From positions 27,808,001 to 27,872,000 of the forward strand of contig OX463824.1 of the NCBI GenBank assembly GCA_949825045.1: a stretch of DNA of 64,000 nucleotides, read 5' to 3'. Each line of letters begins with the position of its first letter. Position 1 is the stretch's first letter. Under the pieces are notes generated by a model that was not told the DNA's origin, ran no database searches, and saw only the letters and a program-made list of their open reading frames with translations. Below are positions 55,605 through 64,000 of this stretch, in pieces. Source of the stretch: Argyresthia goedartella (lineage: Eukaryota > Arthropoda > Insecta > Lepidoptera > Argyresthiidae). The position numbers and the translations under genes are program-made.

Positions 55605-57002
55605 TTTTGTATGCTTTATTAGCGGATTTATACATGTTTACAAAATACGCGAACCGTCGGAAATAATTAGATTTCGAGTAAATTTTAAAAAAATCGCAAT
55701 TTTAAGCATTCGGGACCGTGGGGACGTTGGAGTATTAGGGTGGAGTAACGACGAATTTGCCTTTTTTTAACGTTAGAAGTCGTTCAAAGTTCATTCTCCT
55801 CGTGGCCATTGACCTTGACCTTGAACTTGACCGTTCGTGTAGGTATATTTCGCAGAACATTTCATAGTTTTGCCATTGTTTATATTTATGTATGTCGTTC
55901 AAAGTTCATTGACTTTGACCTTGACCTTTCGTGCATATTTCGCAGGAAATTCTCAATTTTGCCGTTTCGGAATATACAATCCAAATCAGGGCACCCCACT
56001 ACCTAGTCAGTCTTGTGGCTAGACTTGTGTGGTGTTTTTTATGAGCTGGAGGCGCGGAGGGGTGCAGGCGACCGCGCACTGCTGCGCACCAAGTGAGACG
56101 GAGCGGCCGAGGCTGGTTTCGCAGACCATCAAGCCGAAGCTGCGGAAGCGAGCGTGGGTGCACTACGGTGCGGGGGCATCGCCGCAGCCCCGTAGCAGCC
56201 GGAGCTAAGGCGATTTCGAAATAATAATGTGATAAAGATCACTTTCGAAGCGTTATTTTTCTCAAGAACGGTGCATTACCTTTTCATGGGAGTAGTGGCA
56301 GGCAGACATCGAGCGTAAAAAATGGCAAAACTGATTTTTTTCTGCCGAAAATATACGAAAGGTCTAGTGCAAGGTCAAGGTCAGTGGCCATGAGGTCTAT
56401 AAACTTGAACGACATCGCACGTCAAATAATAGCAACTTTGTCGTTTCCCCACCCTTATACTCCCTCATACCGACAGTCCCGAATTGAAATGGCGATTTAA
56501 TAAAATTTATCTACACACGTATCATAAACCCTCTTTACTGCGTACAAAAACCGCACGTTACGATCAGCACAATGTTAAACTACTTGGTAAAAACTCATTT
56601 CTTATCTGAAAAATTACACATTATGGTCATAATGTGTAATTTTTCTACACATTATGACATTAAAATTTCGAACGCCGACGCCCGCCTGCATGCCGCCCCT
56701 AGTTTGTCTGTGAAGTTGGTACTGAAATTCAAATTTCGAACGCCGACGCCCGAAGTTGGTGCTACAGAACAAGCTAAACAACAGCAGAGCCACAATGCCG
56801 GTCAAACATACGGTTCCTGTACACATCAAAGAGAGCTTATGATATGTGTGTAGATAAACTAGTGTATGTAACTGTACATAATTAGGCATTATGTAGCAGT
56901 CACATAAACTACTATTATAACTCGAAAACGAATTATTTCCGACGGTTCGCGTGTCTTAAAATCATCTTTAAATACACTAATAAAGCATGAAAAAAAAAAT
57001 TG
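55605..57002. mobile_element. 1.4-kb element with long inverted ends, intron 3
   Basis: The left end (about 55605-55678: TGCTTTATTAG, then CGCGAACCGTCGGAAATAAT) is the complement of the right end (about 56928-57002). The interior has further inverted CTTGACCTTGAC blocks (55810-55930 against 56370-56425), a GC-rich centre and a nested MITE at 56506-56861. No ORF. It ends about 70 bp before exon 4. Confidence 0.7.
56506..56861. mobile_element. MITE with TTTATCTACACACGTATCAT ends, copy 1
   Basis: The left end pairs with the right TTATGATATGTGTGTAGATA. Inside are a 38-bp hairpin (56609-56646) and a duplicated CGAACGCCGACGCCCG unit. Copy 2 is at 58157-58496. Confidence 0.75.
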
Positions 57003-57070
57003 CACCCTTTGGGCAATCTATACATTGCTATTCTTGTTCCAATGTATAACCCTGCCCACTTGTATTCCAG

Positions 57071-57258
57071 CGACAATCCTAACATCTCTTCGCGGCGGCG
57101 GCTGCGTCCTGGTGTGCACGGACACCGCGGGTCGAGTGCTAGAACTGGCCCACATGTTGGACCAACTCTGGCGCAATAAGGACTCGGGGCTGGTGGCGTA
57201 TTCGCTGTTTCTGCTGTCCAACGTCAGTTATAACGTGCTGGAGTTCGCGAAGTCTCAG
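57071..57258 (+). CDS. cpsf2: cpsf2 exon 4
   Basis: After TGTATTCCAG; residues 221-283. [33 protein letters not shown] and [16 protein letters not shown] open the beta-CASP region. Ends CAG|GTTGGT in phase 0. Confidence 0.95.
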
Positions 57259-57297
57259 GTTGGTATACGTTAACCTATTAATCAATCGTCTAGCTAC

Positions 57298-57408
57298 GGC
57301 GACGGGGGACGAAAGATGCGGGAAAGAAGAGCGCGGGAAGCGGGGCGCGTAGTAGGAACCGCCCGCGCTCTTCTTTCCCGCCCCCGCATGTTTCGTCCTC
57401 CGTCGCCC
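57298..57408. repeat. GC-rich foldback just after exon 4
   Basis: GACGGGGGACGAAAGATGCG and GGAAAGAAGAGCGCGGG are complemented by 57363-57405 with few differences. A 110-bp hairpin about 40 bp downstream of the exon 4 donor. Confidence 0.8.
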
Positions 57409-57639
57409 GCAGACCATGGGAGTGCTACGTACGAATTTGACAGAGTATATTATGGAAGTGTGTTAAATGGCTCAGCATTATGGAGCGAATGGCAGAGACT
57501 ACACATAAACCATGTAGAATTACGTGGGTGCTTCTTGAGCATAAATTTAAGAGTTTCATTGTACCATGAGTAAATAAAAATATACACATTCAGTATTGGC
57601 CTTGGGCCTTCGCCTTGATTTATTTGATGAACCAACGTT

Positions 57640-57895
57640 GATGAAAAACATTGTATGGAGACCTCAAATGGGTGTCAAATAGCTGCAGAGATGGGATAGC
57701 CCTTTATCCCTCAAATTGGAGTAGTTAATAACTGGCTAAAGTGGGCGCAACTGTCCCTGTGTCACCGCGTATGGGATAAAGCGTTACTCTAGGCTTCTTT
57801 TGTATGTAACATTGAGACAGCGTGGTGGAGTATAAACTCGATCTTACTATGGTTCGGGTGAAGGCCTGTCCCGTCGGTGGAGATATTAATGAGCC
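57640..57895 (+). repeat. Dispersed repeat, copy 2
   Basis: AGCTGCAGAGATGGGATAGC, AACTGGCTAAAGTGGGCGCA and GCGTGGTGGAGTATAAACTC match, with divergence, the - strand segment 28085-28210 and the segment 29340-29440. Probably LINE 3' UTR. Confidence 0.5.
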
Positions 57896-58156
57896 TCATT
57901 TGATATTTTTATCCCCCGACGAAGAATAGGGGTGTTATGAGTTTGAATCGTCTGACTGACTGTGTGTGTGTGCCTGTCTGTGGCAGTCTAGCGCCCAAAG
58001 GGTTGGTCGGAATTTACTGCGGCTTTATTCTTTGGGAGTAGACTGCACTGCGATGGTTCCTAGCTAAATTGTATTTAAATCGGTGCAGTGATTTAAAAGT
58101 TATCAGCCTAACAAGGATACAAGTGATCCAAATTTTAGACTTTTGCCTAAAATTTG

Positions 58157-58496
58157 GTTTATCTACACACGTATCATAAACCCTCTTTACTGCGTCCAAA
58201 AACCGCACGTTACGACCAGCATATTGATAAACATCTTGGTAAAAACTCATTTCTTATCTGGATATTGATAAATTATGACCATAATGTACCGAAATTTGTC
58301 ATGTCATGACACCGAAATATGACATTCAAATTTCGAACGCCGACGCCCGCCTGCATGCCGCCCCTAGTTTGTCTGTGAAGTTGGCACTATTGAACAAGCT
58401 AAACAACTGCAGAGCAAAGAACAATGCCACAATGCCGGTCGAACATGCAGTTCCTGAACATATCAAAGAGAGCTTATGATATGTGTCTAGATATAC
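58157..58496. mobile_element. MITE with TTTATCTACACACGTATCAT ends, copy 2
   Basis: Same ends and interior landmarks as copy 1 (CCTCTTTACTGCGT, CGCCTGCATGCCGCCCC). It lacks the internal hairpin, the corresponding stretch being rearranged. Copies 1 and 2 flank exon 4 in the same orientation. Confidence 0.75.
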
Positions 58497-58718
58497 TAGT
58501 GTGTGTAAATGTATATAATTAGGCACTATGTAGCAGTCTCATAAACTACTATTACTTGTTTCCTTTCAGGCTGATAACGATTGAACTGATAATGAATGAA
58601 ACCCATTAATGTGTCGGGGGTGTTTTAATTTTTAATTTATCGCTATTAAGATTTCGTATATTGTGTCTGGGGTGTTTTAGGATTTGAACGTATATTTATG
58701 TGACTTGTATGTTCTCAG

Positions 58719-58841
58719 ATCGAGTGGATGAGCGACAAGCTGACGCGCTCGTTCGAGGGCGCGCGCTCCAACCCGTTCGCATTACGTCATCTGCAGCTAT
58801 GCCACTCCGTAGCCGAGGTCACTAGGACGCCGGGGCCCAAG
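58719..58841 (+). CDS. cpsf2: cpsf2 exon 5
   Basis: After GTATGTTCTCAG; 41 codons (284-324): [20 protein letters not shown] and [15 protein letters not shown]. Both borders are phase 0; ends CCC AAG|GTGATT. Confidence 0.95.
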
Positions 58842-59092
58842 GTGATTGTCATCCTCATCATCATGAGGCCTACAGCATCTGTATCAGACGATTTAACCAG
58901 CGTCCGAAAGACATCTGCGCTCGTGACCTTATTTATTTACAATAAAGTACACAAAACAGAATACAGCCATTTGAGACAATAATGCAGCATTACAGGTCTT
59001 TGTAATGGACTGTAGCCCAAACTATGTGTACATAGTAAAACTTAATTTAGTGTTTATGATTCCAATACATGATTTATTGATCAAACATATAA

Positions 59093-59505
59093 AAAAACGG
59101 TCAAGTGCGAGTCTAAATCGCGCACGAAGGGTTCCGTACCACCGTGCAATGGAAGCGATGGTGTGGAGTGAATAGTTTGGATTTTACACAGCAAAATATT
59201 GTTTACAAAGTTATTGGTGTGGTTACTTTCACACTCCATGTACGTAACCAGGTGCATCCATAAGTTTGTATGTGGTATTGTTGTATGGTAGCCCCCTTAA
59301 ATATTTATTTTATCCTGTTTTTTAGTATTTGTTGTTATAGCGGCAACAGAAATACATAATCTGTGAAAATTTCAACTTTCTAGCTAGCTAGGTTCTTGAG
59401 ATACAGCCTGGTGACAGACGGACGGACGGACGGACGGACGGACAGCAAAGTCTTAGTAATAGGGTCCCGTTTGGAACCCTTCGGGTACGGAACCCTAAAA
59501 AGAAT
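59093..59505. repeat. GGGTTCCGTACC repeat family, reverse copy, intron 5
   Basis: Starts AAAACGGTCAAGTGCGAGTC and GAAGGGTTCCGTACC, contains GTTATAGCGGCAACAGAAAT, a GGAC run (59417-59443) and ends GGGTACGGAACCCTAAAAA. It is the reverse complement layout of 37385-37840. Confidence 0.75.
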
Positions 59506-59839
59506 AGAAATCTAATTATAATTGTTTGAAGATGGCTGGGACAGAGCAGAGTTAATTAATTTAATAAATTCATAAGGTCTAGGGTATTCACTGGAGAGAT
59601 CGTTGTACAAACGGCACATTCTTGAGATGGGGTTATAGTAACAAATATTGTTCCGGTTAAATGTGAATGTGAAAGGTTCTGCTGTCGTTGTATGTGAGTG
59701 AGTCCGTTCGCGCTGCGTCACGTGTAGCTGTGTCACCTTGTAGCCGAGGCGACGAGCACGCCGGGCGGGGCCCAAGATGAATACCTCTGAACCGCCGCAG
59801 ATAATTTAATTTGAAAACACACTAAAACAATCACTTACT

Positions 59840-59926
59840 GCTGCCTGCCAGCTATGGCGATGATTTCATCCGTCCATCGCGCCGGTGGTCTGCCCTCTGG
59901 ACGTCTATCGGTTCCGGGTAGCCAAT
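59840..59926 (-). repeat. RTE LINE tail scrap
   Basis: On -: GRPPARWTDEIIAIAGRQ, which matches the GRPPTRWTDD-type end of RTE polymerases. Only this end remains, directly joined to a SINE. Confidence 0.6.
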
Positions 59927-60060
59927 TACGACCCGAATGGCCGAGTCCGCAGTGACCCTGCCTACGAAGCCAAGGGTGCCGGGTTCGAGTCCCGGTGGGG
60001 GCGAGTATTTGTTTGATGAGAACGGATGATTGGATGGACGGAAGACCAACCGACTTCAAG
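59927..60060 (+). repeat. tRNA-derived SINE, truncated copy
   Basis: Head with GGCCGAGTCCGCAG and GGTTCGAGTCCCGG, body cut after GAACGGATGATTGG, then a T run. Confidence 0.75.
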
Positions 60061-60170
60061 TTTATTTGTTTTTTTTTTCAAAGAGTACAGAAACATTTCA
60101 TTTTGTACGACCTCAACATAGTCTTGTGATTATGGGCTCTGGGTTACGGACTTAGCTTAACCCTAAGGAA

Positions 60171-60440
60171 CGACCCAAATGGCCGAGTAACGACCCGAAT
60201 AGCCGAGTCGGCAGTGACCCTGCCTGACGAAGCCAAGGGTCCCGGGTTCGAGTCCCGGTGGGGGCAAATATTTGTTTAAAGAGAACGGATGTTTGTGCCC
60301 TAGTCATGGTGGTTTATCTATCTAAGTATAATATTTATCTATATAAGTATGTGTATCGTTGTCTAGTACCCAAGATACAGGGAATCCTAGTTTGGGGCTA
60401 GATCAATGTGTGTAAATAGAGTCCAAGATATTATTATTTC
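60171..60440 (+). repeat. tRNA-derived SINE with partly doubled head
   Basis: GACCCAAATGGCCGAGTAAC is followed directly by a second ACGACCCGAATAGCCGAGTCGG, then B box, body and ATTATT tail. The doubled start suggests insertion of one SINE into another, or slippage at the 5' end. Confidence 0.8.
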
Positions 60441-60805
60441 TATTATTAAAATTTGATCCACCTTCCGTTTTCTCTTTTCTCCTACCCCCACTTTAGTCTC
60501 GCCATTCGCCTGTCGATATTACGACCTTCGTGCGACGTCTAATGTCGAATACGAATATGTCGTATTGCGAATACGATCCTGGAGCCTGAAGTCCGGCATT
60601 GTGTATGTTTGACACTATATATTTCCAGAAGCATTTAAACCGTTTCTGCATAACCCTTAAGGTGCAAGTTTTTCACCGACCGCCACTGCAGGCGACATAT
60701 CTTACGACGCGAGTGAGCGAGATAGCAAACCTACATAATAACGCTCGCTCACTCGCTATGTAACGTTTGCCCGGTAAGTAACTTATTCTCTGCGATTGGT
60801 TGCAG

Positions 60806-60906
60806 GTGGTACTAGCCTCATTCTCAGACCTGGAGGCAGGGTTTGCGCGGGACCTGGCGCTTCTGTGGGCGCAGCAGCCGCAGAACGCGATCGTACTCAC
60901 TACCAA
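60806..60906 (+). CDS. cpsf2: cpsf2 exon 6
   Basis: After GGTTGCAG; residues 325-357 and two bases of Lys358. VVLASFSDLEAGFARDLALL and QQPQNAIVLTT are conserved beta-CASP sequence. Ends ACC AA|GTATGT. Confidence 0.95.
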
Positions 60907-60915
60907 GTATGTCAC

Positions 60916-61419
60916 TGTCGCAGTCAGTTGGTTAAATCAGACACTTAACCATCACCCTAGACCGTTAATTAAAGACCGACGTTTAACCAAGTCCTTAGCA
61001 TTTTGATTTAAATAAATCATCGTCGAAAGCTTTTAACAATCTGTGTTACCGAAAGCCGGTTGTTGGTTAAATAATATAAAACAAGATGGCGTCATGACAA
61101 CAGCTGATTACAGAGTCCATCTTTTCACTACTGATTTGCACATCTTAAATCAGAGCAAAACATTGCGGTAGCTTAGGTGAAGTGTAAAGGGGGTGAGCGA
61201 AGTGAAGCCCCCTTTATCCTTCGTGTTAGGTTGAACATGTAAGAACAACAAAAATACTTAAAACAAACTTAAGTAGACATATTTTTATGTGTATTAAGTG
61301 TATTTATATTGTATATGTCTTGTTGCCTAGGAACGTTTAGACACGTGGTTAAACGTCGGTTTTTAATTAACGGTCTAGGGTGTTAGTTAAGTGTCTGATT
61401 TAATCAACTAACTGCGACA
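60916..61419. mobile_element. 504-bp MITE right after exon 6
   Basis: The inverted ends are about 77 bp: TGTCGCAGTCAGTTGGTTAA on the left against TTAATCAACTAACTGCGACA on the right, with CACCCTAGACCGTTAATTAA conserved in both. No ORF. The left border is about 9 bp beyond the exon 6 donor. Confidence 0.8.
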
Positions 61420-61849
61420 TCACTACCAGCTCGTTATAAACTTTGTACACTTATTCTGTATTCTTGTCTGTCTTGTTATCTTATTGTGTATCTCCAAAAT
61501 GAATCGCAATATTTTTTTTATCACCAAATCGACCAGGACTTATTCCACCTCCACCCAACCTCATTCCGACTTCATGTCACTATGAGGCAAATGTAAACAG
61601 CAGCTGTTTCTGTGCGTCCCTCACATGGCTGGACCGGCGCGGCGTTCTCTTTGCTGCCGTCCGCCTGTCCACTTCCCGTCCTCCCCACTCCGGGGCGCGG
61701 GGGGAGGAAAGTTGGAAGCGTCGTACCCTTCTGGTGATGTGACACCACACAAACGGTGTGAGCTCTGTGCCGATGCCGCATGCTTGATATTTCAGCCAAA
61801 CTCCCAGCCACATCTACTTTTATGCGAAGCCTGCGCAAACTGGACTGAA

Positions 61850-62220
61850 ATTGCCATTTGAGCAATTTAAAAAGCATGTTAAAGCGACTTTGTCGAAAAA
61901 GGGATATTACAATGTTCAAGATTACTTAAATGACGGGACTGTAGGCGGTTAATCTAGCTCAACCTTGCTTGACCTTGACCTTGCTTTTAATAATTTTGTA
62001 ATTATTTATTCTTGCTTATTAATTATAATAATTATTTTTTTCATATTTGTATTAGTTAAGCACAACCAATTTTTAAAGAGATTTTATAAGAGATCTTAAA
62101 ATCAATCGGTAAGTGTTTCTACGCCCTTCTTTTGCCACAGTGGTCCAATGTAGAGAAGAAAAATGACGTTTGCTTAGTAAATGTAAATAACTACAGTAAT
62201 AAAGTACTTTGACTTTGACT
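61850..62220 (+). mobile_element. LINE 3' tail, Jockey/CR1-type
   Basis: FEQFKKHVKATLSKKGYYNV and QDYLNDG, then a stop and an AT-rich 3' UTR ending in ACTTTGACTTTGACTGG. Same protein end as the LINE at 9432-10430. Confidence 0.65.
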
Positions 62221-62389
62221 GGCTGTCGACGACCACGAGACGAGATCCTCGTAGTAGACCCTTTTTTTCCTAACTTAGTCCCACCAAATCGACCAATTAG
62301 AAAATGGTTTATTTGTCAATGGCAGCTATGTCCGCCTTTGAGAAGAGTTTTATTCATCTGAGGTGAGTTTCAAAAACACGTTACGTGAT

Positions 62390-62935
62390 CTTTCAGATAC
62401 CGTTGACACTGGCAATTTTTTTTTCAAATGAGATAAGCACGCCATGTATTCTAGGAAGAGTTATATAGAATTTGGAAACTTCGACAGATAGACAGCCTCC
62501 AGCGCCATCCGCAGTAAGCTTTTGAGATGACGCTGGATTTATGGTGCATTGCGATTGAAGTCGGGGATATAGAACAAGGTCTTTATCAACATTATTCTTC
62601 AATTCGGCATAATACTACATGAACATTTAATACTTAAATAAATAAAACCTACGATAATTGAGATAGGTATTCTTTCAGTCTTGATCTGAATGAGCTAGGC
62701 GATAAACTATCACGGATAGAGTTTGGCAGGAATTTCCACATCTACGCAGCACAGACTGTAAGAATTCATCAGGAAACTGGTATTGGCGATCGGACAGGCT
62801 AATTCCCTTGATGCGACAGTCTGCGACACATGCACGACGATTTATTTGTTGTAATGGAGGATCGAATGCCCGCCTTTTACAAGCAAACGTCACGACTTTT
62901 CCCGTAGCTGTAACTATGTGTTTTCCATCACCGTT
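62390..62935 (-). mobile_element. LINE 3' part in intron 6
   Basis: On -, FLPNSIRDSLSPSSFRSRLK and EYLSQLS before a stop is the C-terminal end of a Jockey-type polymerase; the upstream part is frameshifted. The element reaches to about 35 bp before exon 7. The segment to 62390 would be its 3' UTR. Confidence 0.55.
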
Positions 62936-62969
62936 AGGAGAAAGTCACCAACAAAACGTATCCTTCCAG

Positions 62970-63119
62970 AACGTCGCCCGGCACCCTCGCCCGAGACTTG
63001 CTAGAGAAAGGCGGCGACCGCACCATCGAGCTCACAGTGAACCGCCGAGTCCGGCTCGAAGGGGCGGAGCTGGAGGAGTTCCTAGCTCAGCAGCGCTCCA
63101 AGCAGTCCACTACGGTCAA
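62970..63119 (+). CDS. cpsf2: cpsf2 exon 7
   Basis: After ATCCTTCCAG; residues 358-407. [40 protein letters not shown] and QRSKQSTTV end the beta-CASP domain. The donor is GTC AA|GTGAGT, so the next exon must start with one base. Confidence 0.95.
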
Positions 63120-63584
63120 GTGAGTATCATCATCAGCTTGTCATGGAACAAATATAGCGGCTGCCCTTTCTCATACGGGGTGGCAGAAACACAGCTCAGC
63201 CCAGGAGCCAGGAGGTGGGTAATTTTTAATTGGTTTTCGCTTTTATTACCAAGCCATAAGTTTGATAATGATGTGGGAATATATTTCCCCATGACCCATT
63301 AAGGGTTAAGCAAAACTCCATTTTTCGCGACTGGTGGCAAGCCCATAACCGCATCTATGGAGATATTAATGTTTTCTCAAGATGTTCAGTACCCACTGCT
63401 TGTACCGGCTTTTGGTTTTGCAATACATCCACCTACAGGCATAGCGCATAAATAAGAGATTCCCCTGCTGAACTGAAGGGTGCAGGAGGGGTGTGTTTCG
63501 GGGGGTTGGGGGGGTCTGCTTCGTAGGTAATTAACTGCGCCCCTCCCGCACCACTGCACTACCTCAGGAACCTGCTCAGCGAAG

Positions 63585-63816
63585 GCTTCGGCATAACTAC
63601 GAAGACCTCACCTATTCCAGAGAGGAGACCGGCCTCTCCTCCGACTCTGATTCGGAGGGCGAGCTGGAGATGTGGGTGGTCACCGGGCGGCACGACATCC
63701 CCGTGCGGCACGACTACCGGCCCGGCGGCTGCTTCAAGTCCAACAAGCGTCACCACGCGATGTATCCCGCGCACGATGAGCGTGCCCGGGTGGACGACTA
63801 CGGCGAGATCATCAAG
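63585..63816 (+). CDS. cpsf2: cpsf2 exon 8 (last in window)
   Basis: Residues 408-485: KLRHNYEDLTYSREETGLSS, DSDSEGELEMWVVTGRHDIP, GCFKSNKRHHAMYPAHDERA and RVDDYGEIIK. The acidic loop and DDYGEIIK are family landmarks. The acceptor GCGAAG|G was chosen because it is the only nearby AG that gives the right phase; CTCAG five bases upstream does not. Ends AAG|GTAACC. Confidence 0.9.
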
Positions 63817-64000
63817 GTAACCACTACATAGAACTATGAGACGTGTCTGTGTAAGTTTTGTCAGTGTAGTGTACTCTTGTCAAGTAGCCCATTGGCCGGC
63901 CCTGTACACTCACACAGTTACGATTCTCGTGTCTCACCTTCATGCCTGGACATTAAATGTGTCTTTTGGGCTAGCTAAAAAGTCTATTGTCTATGGTGCG

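Larger units (their letters stand above)
44351..63816 (+). other. cpsf2: cpsf2 gene (CPSF100), exons 1-8, continues to the right
   Basis: Cleavage and polyadenylation specificity factor subunit 2 is a nuclear scaffold of the mRNA 3'-end processing complex, paired with the CPSF73 nuclease in the mCF module and in histone pre-mRNA processing. Eight exons with GT-AG borders total 1455 nt, exactly 485 codons, and follow the family without gaps: N-terminal metallo-beta-lactamase fold, then beta-CASP domain. The family has about 740-780 residues, so the C-terminal third lies beyond the window. The signature HxHxDH zinc motif is HSDPLH here, as in CPSF100 proteins, which lack nuclease activity. Introns are swollen by transposons, intron 2 alone by over 9 kb. 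Confidence 0.95.

Noticed and set aside
59401..59450. CRISPR-like short repeats (GGAC units)
   Set aside because: A simple tetranucleotide run within a dispersed insect repeat; no spacers, and the genome is eukaryotic.
62808..63302. 164-codon + strand ORF over cpsf2 exon 7
   Set aside because: It is out of frame with the conserved exon, which continues the CPSF2 protein in another frame.

Overview
The window is a repeat-rich stretch of an insect nuclear genome, most likely a moth or butterfly (Lepidoptera). The evidence is intron-split genes with GT-AG borders, AT-rich spacers, lepidopteran-style tRNA-derived SINEs, a DIRS-type retroelement, and RTE, Jockey, CR1 and mariner-type elements. 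Only two host loci can be supported. The first is cpsf2, for the 100-kDa subunit of the cleavage and polyadenylation specificity factor: eight exons on the + strand from 44351 to 63816 join in frame to 485 codons, and the gene runs off the right edge. The second is the 3' end of an unrecognised gene for a one-pass membrane protein (exons 29564-29657 and 30089-30795). Almost everything else is mobile DNA.

Layout. 1-4580: SINE fragments, a MITE with TACAGGGTG-type ends, a LINE tail and microsatellites. 4581-13380: an 8.8-kb DNA transposon, probably CACTA/EnSpm-like, with imperfect terminal inverted repeats, dense subterminal repeats, a broken transposase gene on + (5277-7809) and a convergent DUF4806 gene on - (11288-8523). 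A LINE and a SINE lie inside it. 13400-22200: SINEs, LINE pieces, a candidate LTR and a broken mariner-like transposase. 22209-27134: a DIRS-like tyrosine-recombinase retrotransposon with gag, RT/RNase H/methyltransferase-like region, a deleted recombinase, inverted terminal repeats and an internal complementary region. 27135-33450: the membrane-protein exons in repeat-rich spacer. 33459-39930: LINE fragments in both orientations, a foldback hairpin and a family carrying GGGTTCCGTACC. 39931-43570: AT-rich DNA without recognisable genes. 43576-44151: an RTE fragment just upstream of cpsf2.

The cpsf2 introns are a record of insertions. Intron 2 (45038-54604) holds a nearly intact CR1-like LINE, then an RTE LINE on the - strand with a 13-bp target duplication, and inside that RTE a Jockey LINE with a 15-bp target duplication and a poly-A tail. 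The Jockey copy carries a 946-bp tandem duplication with four mismatches. Introns 3 to 6 carry a minisatellite, paired MITEs around exon 4, a hairpin, SINEs, a MITE starting about 9 bp after the exon 6 donor, and a LINE tail ending about 35 bp before exon 7.

The strongest candidate for an undescribed system is the two-gene DNA transposon at 4581-13380, where a DUF4806 protein appears to travel with a CACTA-like transposase. All homology calls are from reading the sequence; no database search was run.
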